Made by a program: the position numbers and the translations under genes
Source: Rummeliibacillus sp963792445
GTDB taxonomy: Bacteria; Bacillota; Bacilli; Bacillales_A; Planococcaceae
Direction of reading: 5' to 3'
Assembly: GCA_963792445.1 (NCBI GenBank)
Contig: CAWBWO010000002.1
Coordinates: 372,001-436,000, forward strand
DNA length: 64,000 nucleotides
Part shown: one piece after another, positions 55,484 through 64,000 of the stretch
Layout: each line of letters opens with the position of its first letter
How positions within the stretch are numbered: the first letter of the stretch is position 1
Notes under the pieces: model-generated
What the model was told of the DNA's origin: nothing
The model's database searches: none
Seen by the model: only the letters and a program-made list of their open reading frames with translations

Positions 55484-56197
55484 TTATTTTTGATTGATTG
55501 ACCCTTCTTGAAGTTCATCCACAGTTACAAAGGAATAACCTTCCTTTGTTAATTCTTGTAGGATTCCTTCAATTGCTTGAAATTCTTCACCCGTGTTGTC
55601 ATGCATAGGATGCAGCAAGATAATCGATCCTGGTTTAATGTGATCTTTTACATAATTTATTTTGTCAGAAGCTTTTAAATAATAGCTATCTGGCTCAAGA
55701 TTCCAAGTGATGGTTTCTTTTTTGTGTTTATTTAGATAATAGGGAAGTATGAATAGTTTTTTTCCGTTTGGTGGCCGAAAATCAATTTTACCCTTATATC
55801 CTGCTTGTCTTATTAATTGGTCTGTTTTTTCGATTTCTTCTTTGACATAAGTAGGTGATTTAAAAACCATTCGATTATGAGAATACGTATGATTTCCAAT
55901 TTGATGATTTGCTTTTACAATTTTTTTAGCGTCCTCTGGATCCTTCTCAATTTCTTTTCCAATTAGAAAAAAAGTAGCTTTTGCATGATATTGTTCTAAA
56001 AGTGGAAGGATCTGGTTTACATTCTTCGTTGGACCATCATCAAAAGTTAATGCAACTTTCATCTCGTTTGTCTCCACTTTTTCAGTTAAACTTCCAAACA
56101 ACTGATAGGTTCTAGAATTCATCAATTTATATGTACCAAGTAAAAGAATGAAAATAAGTATAATGCTAGTTCCAATAAATAGTAATTTCCTTTTCAT
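55484..56197 (-). CDS. Membrane-anchored polysaccharide deacetylase (NodB family)
   Basis: 237 aa. The N-terminal signal anchor (about residues 4-24) is followed by a NodB domain with all metal and catalytic motifs: TFDDGP (Asp pair), GNHTYSHN (HxxxH), RPPNG and the late ILLHPMHDN (Leu-His). It removes N-acetyl groups from peptidoglycan or another wall polymer outside the membrane. It is a single gene, converging on the small membrane protein gene. Confidence 0.9.
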   Translation of the reverse strand: MKRKLLFIGTSIILIFILLLGTYKLMNSRTYQLFGSLTEKVETNEMKVALTFDDGPTKNVNQILPLLEQYHAKATFFLIGKEIEKDPEDAKKIVKANHQIGNHTYSHNRMVFKSPTYVKEEIEKTDQLIRQAGYKGKIDFRPPNGKKLFILPYYLNKHKKETITWNLEPDSYYLKASDKINYVKDHIKPGSIILLHPMHDNTGEEFQAIEGILQELTKEGYSFVTVDELQEGSINQK

Positions 56198-56346
56198 AGA
56201 TATAAGTATCCCCTTATTTTACGATTATTAATAGTTTATGATTATATTAAGTTTAGCATGCATCAAGACAATTTTTAGGCGAAACAATAAAAAGACTGAA
56301 CGTATTAGAAGTCCAATCTCCTTTTATTGAATATAGTATCGAATAA

Positions 56347-57525
56347 TTATGTCTCAATATCAAGTGCCATAGAAGGACCAAAGAATTCATAGAAAATATG
56401 ATTTTCCGTGATACCGATGGCAAGCAAATGTTTTATCATTGCAAGCATAAACGGTACAGGCCCGCATATATAGACGTCACTTGATTTTTCTACATGCTCT
56501 TCCAAAAATTCCTTTGTGACATATCCATCTGATGAGGTGATTATTTCAAAATAATGAAAGTTTGGATGGTCACTTGCAAGTTGTTTTAATGGATTATTAA
56601 ATACAACTAAATCTGCAGTATTTGCACTTTGGATAAAATTAATTGCTGCATTATGGTCATTTACTGCCACTTGCGACATGCTCATTAATGGGGTAATACC
56701 AATACCACCTGCTAAGAATGTGACAGGGGTATTCTCGTTTGAATGATAGAAAAAGACTCCAGCTGGTGCACTGATTTGTATTGTATCGCCAACATTTAGG
56801 TGATCGTGTAAATAATTGGACACTATACCTGCTGGTTCATTGACAATTTCACGTTTTACAGAGATACGATAGCTCTCGCCGTCATATGCTTTAGATAGAC
56901 TGTATTGACGTTTATGCGTATATTTTTGACCAGGAATTGGTACATGTAGGGTAATAAATTGTCCAGGCTTATAATCCGGTAGTGGTGCGCCATCTGCTGG
57001 TTTTAAATAGAAAGAAGTAACTAATTTGTTTTCAGGTACTTTATCAACTAAAGTGAAGTCTTTAAAGAATCGCCAGCCACCAGGTTTCTTCTCCGTTTCT
57101 TGATATAAATTTTCCTCTGTTGAGATAAAGGCATCTGCAAGAACACCATAGGCTTCAGTCCATGCGTCCATAATTTCAGGCGTTGCAGCATCACCAAGAA
57201 CTTCTTTAATCGCGAGTAATAAGTTCTCCCCGACAATTGGATAATGTTCTGGTTTAATCCCAAGGGAGCGGTGCTTTTCAGAGATTTGATTTACAACTGG
57301 CATGATTTCAGCTAGATTTTCTATGTGAACTGCTGCAGCATAAACAGCATTCGCTAAAGCTAATTGTTGGCGACCTTTTCGTTGATTTGTCTGATTGAAA
57401 ATGTTTAATAATTCTGGATGGGTTTCAAATAGTCTATTGTAAAAGGCTGTTGTTATATCCTTACCATGGATTTCCAAAACTGGTGCAGTGGATTTAATAA
57501 TATCCATTTTTTCTTGTGAAAGCAT
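56347..57525 (-). CDS. hmp: Flavohaemoglobin (nitric oxide dioxygenase)
   Basis: 392 aa. Globin domain 1-140: distal Tyr in TAFYNRLFETHP, proximal His in EKHRSLGI and the Glu/Tyr partners. The reductase part has the FAD motif RQYSLSKA and the NAD motif GGIGITPLMSM, and ends FYEFFGPSMAL. It converts nitric oxide to nitrate using NADH and oxygen. It is a lone gene with a dyad-containing promoter region (57545-57559), consistent with nitrosative-stress control. Confidence 0.96.
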   Translation of the reverse strand: MLSQEKMDIIKSTAPVLEIHGKDITTAFYNRLFETHPELLNIFNQTNQRKGRQQLALANAVYAAAVHIENLAEIMPVVNQISEKHRSLGIKPEHYPIVGENLLLAIKEVLGDAATPEIMDAWTEAYGVLADAFISTEENLYQETEKKPGGWRFFKDFTLVDKVPENKLVTSFYLKPADGAPLPDYKPGQFITLHVPIPGQKYTHKRQYSLSKAYDGESYRISVKREIVNEPAGIVSNYLHDHLNVGDTIQISAPAGVFFYHSNENTPVTFLAGGIGITPLMSMSQVAVNDHNAAINFIQSANTADLVVFNNPLKQLASDHPNFHYFEIITSSDGYVTKEFLEEHVEKSSDVYICGPVPFMLAMIKHLLAIGITENHIFYEFFGPSMALDIET

Positions 57526-57544
57526 AATTTCATTCCTTTCATAA

Positions 57545-57559
57545 ACAGTCTAGAACTGT
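57545..57559 (-). promoter_or_regulatory. Dyad upstream of hmp, candidate operator
   Basis: ACAGT-CTAGA-ACTGT lies 20-34 bases before the hmp start, downstream of a likely -10 box (TATTAT, minus strand, near 57570). A repressor bound there would block transcription. It does not match the consensus of NsrR or Fnr as I know them. Confidence 0.4.
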
Positions 57560-57744
57560 CAGAATGTATAATATAAAACTTCATTCTATTTTTAGCTTTC
57601 ATAATGAAAATATACATGTAAAATCAGTTTTAGTTATGTAGTTCACTTTTGAGAATTTGCTATAATAAAAATAGCTTTTGCTTTTCATTTCCAGTAAAAA
57701 GAGTAAAATTAGATAAGATAGCTTGTTAGAAAGTAGGAGAATAA

Positions 57745-58410
57745 ATGGATGCACAATTCCTAACAAAAATAGCTTCAATCATTTTGTTAGATATCGTTTT
57801 AAGCGGTGATAATGCGGTGGTCATTGCACTTGCATGCCGTAATTTAGCTGAAAAGCAACGTAAAAAAGCCATTCTAATTGGTACTGGCGGGGCCATTGTT
57901 TTACGTGTACTATTAACCTTTATAGCTGTTTGGTTATTGCAAATTCCTTTTGTAAAAATAATTGGTGGACTGTTACTATTCTATATTGCCTATGATTTAT
58001 TAAAATCAGGCGATGAAGATCCTAATGTGAAGAGTGGAAGTAGCCTATTTGCTGCTGTTCGTACTATTATCGTTGCAGACTTTGTCATGAGTTTAGATAA
58101 TGTACTAGCTATAGCAGGTGTTGCTCAAGGTCATATTGGACTTGTCGCATTAGGTTTACTTGTAAGTATTCCATTAATCATCTTCGGAAGCCAAATTATT
58201 ATTAAATTAATGGAGAAATTCCCGTTCCTTGTTTGGATTGGGGCATTGTTAATTGCATATACTGCAGGGACAATGATTGTTGATGATAAATATGGACATC
58301 GTATTGTTGAAGCTACATTCCCAGCGATGGCACACATTATTCCAATTATTATTATGGTTCTATTAATTTTAGTTGGCTTATTGACAAAAAAACGCCAAAC
58401 AAGAAATTAA
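57745..58410 (+). CDS. TerC-family integral membrane protein (YjbE-like)
   Basis: 221 aa, AGTAGGAG before ATG 57745. Seven membrane helices are predicted; the TerC signature residues are DIVLSGDNAVVIALA and, in the second half, ADFVMSLDNVLAIAG, the paired Asp-Asn motifs of the family. TerC proteins export manganese or other metals, often at the site of secretion. No yybP-ykoY manganese riboswitch is seen in the 200 bases upstream. Confidence 0.9.
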   Translation: MDAQFLTKIASIILLDIVLSGDNAVVIALACRNLAEKQRKKAILIGTGGAIVLRVLLTFIAVWLLQIPFVKIIGGLLLFYIAYDLLKSGDEDPNVKSGSSLFAAVRTIIVADFVMSLDNVLAIAGVAQGHIGLVALGLLVSIPLIIFGSQIIIKLMEKFPFLVWIGALLIAYTAGTMIVDDKYGHRIVEATFPAMAHIIPIIIMVLLILVGLLTKKRQTRN

Positions 58411-58427
58411 AATCTAGATACAATTGG

Positions 58428-58466
58428 GCTGTCTTATAGTGAATGAATAATTCTCTATAAGACAGC
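58428..58466 (+). terminator. Terminator of the TerC gene
   Basis: GCTGTCTTATAG / CTATAAGACAGC, 15-base loop, six T. Confidence 0.92.
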
Positions 58467-58504
58467 TTTTTTAATCTATTTTAAAAGTGCTGATTCAACA
58501 TAAA

Positions 58505-58548
58505 TAAGCGTATTGAAAAACAGAAAATCTGTGTTTTCAATACGCTTT
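58505..58548 (-). terminator. Terminator of pepF
   Basis: AAGCGTATTGAAAA (58505-58518) pairs with TTTTCAATACGCTT (58535-58548); an inner CAGA/TCTG extends it. It lies just past the pepF stop on the minus strand. Confidence 0.85.
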
Positions 58549-58566
58549 ATTTAATATAAAAACTAA

Positions 58567-60393
58567 TTATTTATCTGCATTATTTATTTCTTCAGTCAAT
58601 TTTTCTAATTGATCAATTAATGAACCGATAAAAGCAATCGTGTCTTTAAGTGGTTGATCTGTTGTGATATCAACACCAGCCATTTGTGCTAATTCAACAG
58701 GCGTTTTTGTACCGCCAGCTTGCAGTACTTTTAACCAATCTTCAACTGCAGGTTTTCCTTCATGTAAGATGCGTTGTGAAACTTGAGTCGAAATTGTAAG
58801 ACCTGCACTATAAGTATAAGGATAGAGCCCCATATAATAGTGAGGTTGTCGCATCCAAGTTAACTCAGCACCTTTCGTAATCTCTACTTCATCGCCCCAG
58901 AACTCTTCTAGTACAGATCGTTTTAAATTATTTAAAATCGATGCATTCACGCTTTCTCCAGCATCAACAAGTTCATACACTTTGCGTTGATAAGCAGCTT
59001 CTAGTAAATGTGTAACAAAGTTGTGGTAATAAGTTCGAGCGATGATTGTCGCAATAACCCAGCGTTTGAAGCGAGGGTCTTTTGAATTTTCCAATAGATA
59101 ATTTGCCATCAGCATTTCATTCATAGTAGAGGGTGCCTCAACAAAATAAGTGGATGATTCACTATTGAATAGTGATTGATACTTATGAGCATTTCTAAAG
59201 TGACCTGCATGGCCTAGTTCATGTGCTAAAACAAATACTTCATTCATACGTTGTGTCCAAGAAATTAAAATATAGGAATGTGATCCATATGGACTTTCAC
59301 AGAATGCGCCTGTTGATTTTCCTTCATTATTCGCAAAGTCAATCCAGCGTTCATCGAAAGCATGATCAATCATTGTAAGATAATCTTCTCCCATTACGCC
59401 AAGACCTTTTTTCATATAGTCACGTGATTCTTCGATTGTAATCGATGGTTCGTAATCTGGATCTAATGAGATTTTCAAATCCGCAAATGTCATTTTATCT
59501 AAACCATGTTCTTTTTGTAGAAGTTTAGCATAGCGTCGCATATGAGGTGCTAATTCCTTCATAATGACATCGATTTGGCGATTGTATAAATCACGATCTA
59601 CTTCTTGATTAAATAATAAATAATCAATGACTGAATCATAGCCTCGTAAACCAGCGATTGTTTTTTCAGTTTGAACATGTGTGTTATAGGTTTTAGCTGT
59701 TGTATGTTGATAGTCCGCTAATTTATCAGAGAAAGCTTTAAATGCTTCTCGGCGAACTTCAGTATCTGATTCTAACTCCCAGTCACCTTCAAAAAGGTTA
59801 TAGCTTAGTGGATAGCTTTTATCGCCTACAGTGAAGTTTTCAAATTTCATATCCACTAATTTGGTTGTATTGTACAAACCGTATGCTGCATTGAAAGTAG
59901 AACTTAGCGCAGCTAATGTCCTTTCAACTTCTGGATGTAGTTGGTGTTGTTTTTGATCAATTAAATGATTGATATAGTGAGTGTAATTTGGCGCTAATTG
60001 AATAGTTTCTTCTAATAGCTCAGTAGGTAATTCTAAAATTTCGCTATGTACAAAGGATACTAAACTAGCGATTTGAGCTGAAACGGTAGCAAATTTACTC
60101 TTGCGAATTTGTGCAGCATCATTTGTTTGATCCGTTTCAAGATCTAATTCTACAAATGATCTATAGGGGATAATAGATTCCACAAATGCTTCATAATCAG
60201 TTATGACATTGACGATTTGTTTAGCATCTGTAATATGGCCTTGATATTTGGCGTTTAATGCTTTTGCATCTTCAACGATTTTCTTGATACCAGCATTATA
60301 GGCTTCTTCATTTGGTACAAGTGGTGTTAAATCCCAAGTCTCAGAAACAGGGACATCTTGACGTTTTAGTACATTATCTATCAATTGAAACAC
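58567..60393 (-). CDS. pepF: Oligoendopeptidase F
   Basis: 608 aa, M3B zinc metallopeptidase. The zinc site is VLAHELGHAGH (HExxH) with the downstream Glu in STYFVEAPSTMNE. It starts VPVSETWDLTPL and has the SPYGSHSYILISW loop. It cleaves short peptides in the cytoplasm; the Bacillus homologue is YjbG. GGAGTG precedes the ATG. It is a single gene with its own terminator. Confidence 0.95.
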   Translation of the reverse strand: MFQLIDNVLKRQDVPVSETWDLTPLVPNEEAYNAGIKKIVEDAKALNAKYQGHITDAKQIVNVITDYEAFVESIIPYRSFVELDLETDQTNDAAQIRKSKFATVSAQIASLVSFVHSEILELPTELLEETIQLAPNYTHYINHLIDQKQHQLHPEVERTLAALSSTFNAAYGLYNTTKLVDMKFENFTVGDKSYPLSYNLFEGDWELESDTEVRREAFKAFSDKLADYQHTTAKTYNTHVQTEKTIAGLRGYDSVIDYLLFNQEVDRDLYNRQIDVIMKELAPHMRRYAKLLQKEHGLDKMTFADLKISLDPDYEPSITIEESRDYMKKGLGVMGEDYLTMIDHAFDERWIDFANNEGKSTGAFCESPYGSHSYILISWTQRMNEVFVLAHELGHAGHFRNAHKYQSLFNSESSTYFVEAPSTMNEMLMANYLLENSKDPRFKRWVIATIIARTYYHNFVTHLLEAAYQRKVYELVDAGESVNASILNNLKRSVLEEFWGDEVEITKGAELTWMRQPHYYMGLYPYTYSAGLTISTQVSQRILHEGKPAVEDWLKVLQAGGTKTPVELAQMAGVDITTDQPLKDTIAFIGSLIDQLEKLTEEINNADK

Positions 60394-60540
60394 TCCTTTA
60401 TTACGTAAAACGAATTAAATTCATTATAAATCGTATATTTCGTAAAGTAAAATATTTCAGATAAATCTTAAATGAAGAATGCTTAAGACAAATAATCAAT
60501 AAAAACAAGTAAGTAACTTTTTATACCCTGTAAAATGTTT

Positions 60541-60592
60541 GAAGCGGAATTAGCAATGCTATCCCAAAAGGCGCTTTAGCTGGTTCCGCTTC
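60541..60592. repeat. Intergenic inverted repeat between pepF and purC
   Basis: GAAGCGGAA (60541-60549) / TTCCGCTTC (60584-60592) encloses a smaller GC-rich core (TAGC...GCTA-like arms). No T-run follows on either strand. It could fold as RNA from purC read-through; nothing else is seen in this gap. Confidence 0.5.
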
Positions 60593-60688
60593 TACAAAAA
60601 GTGTAATTGTTTTATTTGAATTTTCTTACATTTAAAATCACATTAACGTATTAACAAAAGAATAGGGAATCGTGTAAATTGGACATTC

Positions 60689-61375
60689 TTATTTTCCTAG
60701 CATAATTTCCACGAGTTCAATGGGGGCAATGTATTTGTTACCTTTATAAACACGCATATTGCCACCAGATATTTCATCAATTAATAGTATTTCACCAGTT
60801 TTTGCATCGCGGCCAAATTCTAATTTTATATCGTGAAGAGTTAAACCTTTTTTTGCTAATTCGGTTTTGACGAAGTTCGCAATATCAATGGTATGTTGTT
60901 TTAATATTTCATATTCCTCTTCTGTTAAAATTCCAAGCATGTTAAGCGCGTCTTTAGAAATAGGGGGATCTTGACGGTCATCGTCTTTGATCGTTACTTC
61001 AACGAATGAATCAAGTTCTTTGCCTTCTTCAATATAAGCTCCGTAGCGTCTTAAAAAACTACCATCGGCACGGAAACGACATATAACTTCTAAACCATTA
61101 CCGAATACTGTTGCAGGTTTAACTGTCATAGTAGCTTCATCAATGTCGGAAGAAATAAAATGTGTAGGAACATCGATTGCATTTAGTCTTTTATAAAAGA
61201 ATGTTGTTAAGCGAAGACCAGCACGGCCAGCACCTTTAATCTTTAGCCCAACACTGTTGGCACCTGGATCAAACACTCCATTCTCACCAGTTACATCATC
61301 TTTAAATTGTAATACTAAATGATCTTCATCTACTTTAAATACATCTTTTGTTTTTCCTTCGTAAAGTAGTTCCAT
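60689..61375 (-). CDS. purC: SAICAR synthetase (phosphoribosylaminoimidazole-succinocarboxamide synthase)
   Basis: 228 aa from ATG 61375, seven bases after GGAGG; ATG 61381 is too close. It catalyses the aspartate-addition step of purine synthesis. Motifs are LLYEGKTKDVF (ATP loop), KDDVTGENG, GLRLTTFFYKRL, EVICRFRADGSFLRRYG and LIDEISGGNMRVY. In Bacillus purC sits inside the pur operon, but here it is alone between pepF and gdh, so it is either relocated or a second copy. Confidence 0.93.
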   Translation of the reverse strand: MELLYEGKTKDVFKVDEDHLVLQFKDDVTGENGVFDPGANSVGLKIKGAGRAGLRLTTFFYKRLNAIDVPTHFISSDIDEATMTVKPATVFGNGLEVICRFRADGSFLRRYGAYIEEGKELDSFVEVTIKDDDRQDPPISKDALNMLGILTEEEYEILKQHTIDIANFVKTELAKKGLTLHDIKLEFGRDAKTGEILLIDEISGGNMRVYKGNKYIAPIELVEIMLGK

Positions 61376-61493
61376 TTTCATACCTCCATTTCAATGCTAA
61401 ATCCAATGTTATTGTAATTTATTGTTAATGGAAATTGTGAAAAAAAGCTAAAAGAAAGGAAAAAATAGTATAAATACCTTGATTTAACGATAA

Positions 61494-61524
61494 AAAGCAG
61501 TAAACCTATAAGATTTACTGCTTT
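61494..61524 (-). terminator. Terminator of the glutamate dehydrogenase gene
   Basis: AAAGCAGTAAA / TTTACTGCTTT with a nine-base loop and T-rich tail on the minus strand. Confidence 0.88.
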
Positions 61525-61545
61525 CATCTGATGTATTTAATTAGA

Positions 61546-62919
61546 TTAGATAACACCTTGTGCGATCATCGCATCTGCTACTTTTAAGAAACCAGCAATG
61601 TTAGCACCAATTAATAAGTTACCTTCATATCCGAATTCTTTCGCAGCATCACGGCTGTTACGATAGATAGATTTCATAATTTCATGTAGTTTTCCATCTA
61701 CTTCTTCAAAAGTCCAGAATTGTCTCATACTATTTTGAGCCATTTCTAATGCTGAAACTGCTACGCCACCTGCATTTGCAGCTTTTGCAGGTCCGAATAA
61801 TACATTGTTCTCAAAATATACATTAATTGCTTGTAAAGTAGAAGGCATGTTCGCACCTTCGCCGACAGCTTTGACACCATTTTGTACAAGTAATTTAGCT
61901 GATTCTTCATCAATTTCATTTTGTGTTGCACATGGTAGAGCAATATCACAAGGAATTGACCAAATACCTTTGCAGTCTTCTGTATAAGTTGCATCTGGAT
62001 GTGTTTCAACATATTCTTTAATACGGCCATGTTGCACTTCTTTAATTAGTTTCACAGTATCTAAATCAATGCCGTTTGGATCGTAAATGTAACCATTTGA
62101 ATCAGAACAAGCAACAACTTTTGAGCCAAGTTCTTGTGCTTTTTCAATGGCATAAGTAGATACATTACCTGAACCAGATACGACAACAGTTGCACCATCG
62201 AAAGTCGCACCAATTTCATTTAACATTTCTTGTACAAAGTAAACACAACCATAACCAGTTGCTTCTTTACGAGCTAAAGAACCACCAAAACGAGGTAATT
62301 TACCAGTAATCACGCCTGGTTCATATGCGCCGCGAATGCGATTGTATTGACCAAATAGGTAACCAATTTCACGTGCTCCCACACCGATGTCACCAGCAGG
62401 AACGTCAACATCTGGACCGATATATTTATGTAATTCTGTCATAAATGCTTGGCAGAAACGCATGATTTCGGAGTCTGATTTTCCTTTAGGATCAAAATCT
62501 GATCCACCCTTAGCACCACCAATAGGTTGTCCAGTAAGAGAGTTTTTGAAGATTTGTTCGAAGCCTAAGAATTTAATGATACTTTCGTTTACAGATGGAT
62601 GGAAGCGTAAACCACCTTTATAAGGTCCAATTGCTGAACTGTATTGTACACGGTAACCGCGGTTTACTTGGATTTTCCCTTGATCATCTTCCCAAGAAAC
62701 ACGGAATTTTACTACACGTTCTGGTTCAACGATACGTTCTAAAAGGCTTGCTTCCATAAATTCAGGACGTTGTGCGAATACTGGTGTTAAAGAATAAAGA
62801 ATTTCTTTAACTGCTTGTAGGAATTCCGGTTCATGAGAATTGTGTTCTAGAAGATAGTTATATACCCCATCGATATATTCTGTTGCTACTTTTTGAGATT
62901 CTGACATTGCTGTGACCAT
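61546..62919 (-). CDS. gdhA: NADP-type glutamate dehydrogenase (hexameric class)
   Basis: 457 aa, GGGAGG nine bases before the ATG. The length and motifs YKGGLRFHPSVNE, GGAKGGSDFDPKGKS (catalytic Lys) and DVPAGDIGVGAREIGYL are of the short anabolic GdhA class rather than RocG/GudB. The nucleotide fold VVSGSGNVSTYAIEKA and the late VGEGANMP follow. It aminates 2-oxoglutarate with ammonium. Confidence 0.95.
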   Translation of the reverse strand: MVTAMSESQKVATEYIDGVYNYLLEHNSHEPEFLQAVKEILYSLTPVFAQRPEFMEASLLERIVEPERVVKFRVSWEDDQGKIQVNRGYRVQYSSAIGPYKGGLRFHPSVNESIIKFLGFEQIFKNSLTGQPIGGAKGGSDFDPKGKSDSEIMRFCQAFMTELHKYIGPDVDVPAGDIGVGAREIGYLFGQYNRIRGAYEPGVITGKLPRFGGSLARKEATGYGCVYFVQEMLNEIGATFDGATVVVSGSGNVSTYAIEKAQELGSKVVACSDSNGYIYDPNGIDLDTVKLIKEVQHGRIKEYVETHPDATYTEDCKGIWSIPCDIALPCATQNEIDEESAKLLVQNGVKAVGEGANMPSTLQAINVYFENNVLFGPAKAANAGGVAVSALEMAQNSMRQFWTFEEVDGKLHEIMKSIYRNSRDAAKEFGYEGNLLIGANIAGFLKVADAMIAQGVI

Positions 62920-63095
62920 TTAAAATAACCTCCCATGAATTTTTTACTTATAAACATATATTAGACGTAATCATGTGAATTTTCAAATAACTAAAATAGA
63001 TGAAATGTATAACGAAAATAGATTAATTCATGCAAAAATGATATATTATCAGTAATGAAATCGCTAACATTTTTGGCAATCAAGTAAGATTTTGA

Positions 63096-63304
63096 TAAGA
63101 AAAAACTTTAATCAGTGGCATTTCTTCCACTGGATGTTAAGAAACGCAGGCTTAAAATCCCTACTTTACATTGGAACGTCTGTGGGACTGAACCAATCGG
63201 GCAATAACGGGCAGTTATCCTTGAGAAAAGTTTCATTTGTAACAGGGAATGTAACAGGGAAGCCTTGATGATTTGGATGTTACTGCCCGTTATTGCGGGA
63301 TAAA
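63096..63304 (+). repeat. Diverged long palindromic intergenic repeat, element C
   Basis: It shares the ends of elements A/B: an AATCAGTGG start, AACCAATCGGGCA, and outer arms GCAATAACGGGCAGT (63201-63215) / ACTGCCCGTTATTGC (63282-63296), a perfect 15-base inverted pair, then GCGGGATAAA. The middle part with the 19-mers is replaced by unrelated sequence. It fills the gap between gdhA and yqxD; the rest of that gap shows only AT-rich promoter-like sequence. Confidence 0.7.
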
Positions 63305-63326
63305 TAGAGAATAGGAGGGCAAGGAG

Positions 63327-63776
63327 ATGACAAAAGTTTGCATAGATGCTGATGGTTGTCCAGTAATATCAGAGACCATTCAAATTGCAAGGGAATTTCA
63401 ATTTGATGTCACGATCTTTTGTGATACCTCCCATTATTTTGATATAGAAGGTGTCAAAACGGTGATGGTTTCTAAAGGCGCGGATGCAGCAGATTTTGCT
63501 TTAGTTAATCAAATAAAAAAAGGAGATATTACAATAACACAGGACTATGGTCTTGCTGCTATGGCATTAGCAAGAGAGGCATATGTGATGAATCAAAATG
63601 GTTTGCGATATACTTCTGAAAATATCGATCAACTCTTAAATTCGCGCCATCTAAACCAAAAAATCCGCCAAGCTGGTGGACGTACAAAAGGACCTAAAAA
63701 GCGAACGAAAGAAGCAAATGATAAGTTTATTCAAAACTTTCGACAATTATGTGAACAAGTGGCGAATAATAAATAA
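63327..63776 (+). CDS. yqxD: YaiI/YqxD family protein (UPF0178)
   Basis: 149 aa, AGGAGGGCAAGGAG before the ATG. The opening IDADGCPV, the VSKGADAADFALVNQ block, TQDYGLAAMAL and the Gly/Lys-rich RQAGGRTKGPKKRT are the family signature; the acidic residues suggest a PIN-like nuclease fold. Function is not established. The gene starts just after repeat element C. Confidence 0.9.
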   Translation: MTKVCIDADGCPVISETIQIAREFQFDVTIFCDTSHYFDIEGVKTVMVSKGADAADFALVNQIKKGDITITQDYGLAAMALAREAYVMNQNGLRYTSENIDQLLNSRHLNQKIRQAGGRTKGPKKRTKEANDKFIQNFRQLCEQVANNK

Positions 63777-63787
63777 TACCTATAAAA

Positions 63788-63826
63788 ATCAAAAAGCTGG
63801 TAGTGTAAAAACTACCAGTTTTTGAT
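63788..63826. terminator. Terminator after yqxD
   Basis: ATCAAAAA.CTGGTAGT pairs with ACTACCAGTTTTTGAT across loop GTAAAA, with one bulged G. No gene is seen from here to the window end. Confidence 0.88.
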
Positions 63827-64000
63827 TTAATTCACCTATTGATGTTAGTTAACATAGAAGATTAGAAATGATTGAGTGTGAGAAAGTAAAAGTAATGCTG
63901 ATTCCACATCGAAATCAAATGACGTGAAATGGACAGTAAAGAAAGATTGAATCATTGGGAATTTTTACTAAAGCTTAGTCACTTCTTCCACTGTTTGTTC

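Noticed and set aside
57560..57744. Possible yybP-ykoY manganese riboswitch before the TerC gene
   Set aside because: None of the conserved loop sequences or a leader terminator could be seen.
63827..64000. Possible further copy of the intergenic repeat at the window end
   Set aside because: Only a short CTTCTTCCACTG-like match to element C is visible before the sequence stops.

Overview
The window is an AT-rich chromosomal segment from a low-GC Gram-positive rod of the order Bacillales. Gene content and order fit the Planococcaceae/Caryophanaceae (Lysinibacillus, Rummeliibacillus, Kurthia and relatives), but I cannot name the species. The main evidence is the classical Bacillus block dinG-ypmB-asnS-dnaD-nth-ypoC-ponA-recU-yppE-yprA(mrfA)-yprB(mrfB)-gpsB-rnpB-ypsC-ypvA at 1-20100, with gpsB and a class B RNase P RNA that are both unmistakably Bacillus-like. 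Relative to B. subtilis, ypmA/aspB and ypsA are absent from that block, a PAS-GGDEF-EAL gene sits between rnpB and ypsC, and structured intergenic repeats occupy some of the junctions.

Region by region: 1-20100 holds DNA repair, replication and cell-wall genes. 20388-25245 is a signalling operon (membrane histidine kinase, stand-alone receiver, CheR-type methyltransferase, receiver-PP2C phosphatase) resembling the RsbK/RsbM/RsbY system that feeds sigma-B in the B. cereus group. 25330-27674 encodes a ba3-type terminal oxidase (40-aa subunit, CuA subunit, haem-copper subunit) under a near-perfect Fnr/Crp-type operator. 28081-29911 is an ABC exporter pair. 30001-41873 is a complete sulfate assimilation region: sulfate ABC transporter sbp-cysT-cysW-cysA leftward, and cysH-sat-cysC then sumT-sirB-cysJ-cysI rightward. 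42097-48703 carries CheX, a tiny protein under a Fur-like box, a double dynamin (DynA), a rhodanese and a secreted SH3-C39 protein. 50415-51730 is a 14-gene tRNA array without rRNA, followed by decayed genes (serine hydrolase remnant, T-box remnant with transporter remnant). 52332-63776 is mixed housekeeping: Yip1 protein, 2-hydroxyacid dehydrogenase, deacetylase, flavohaemoglobin, TerC, PepF, PurC, glutamate dehydrogenase, YqxD.

The strongest new observation is a short conserved leader hairpin found three times, each overlapping the 5' arm of an intrinsic terminator and each in front of a sulfur assimilation unit (sbp-cysTWA, cysH-sat-cysC, sumT-sirB-cysJI). The stems covary and the loop is conserved. 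The arrangement looks like a shared transcription attenuator that is neither an S-box nor a T-box. A second theme is a family of long intergenic palindromic repeats, with five exact copies of one 19-mer, whose small hairpins keep an RTCCT (or AGGAY) loop while the stems change.

A caution: five genes (the histidine kinase, oxidase subunit I, cysW, cysC, dynA) are each broken by one extra base, always in the same direction and three times in a G/C homopolymer. That pattern suggests insertion errors in the assembly more than real gene decay.
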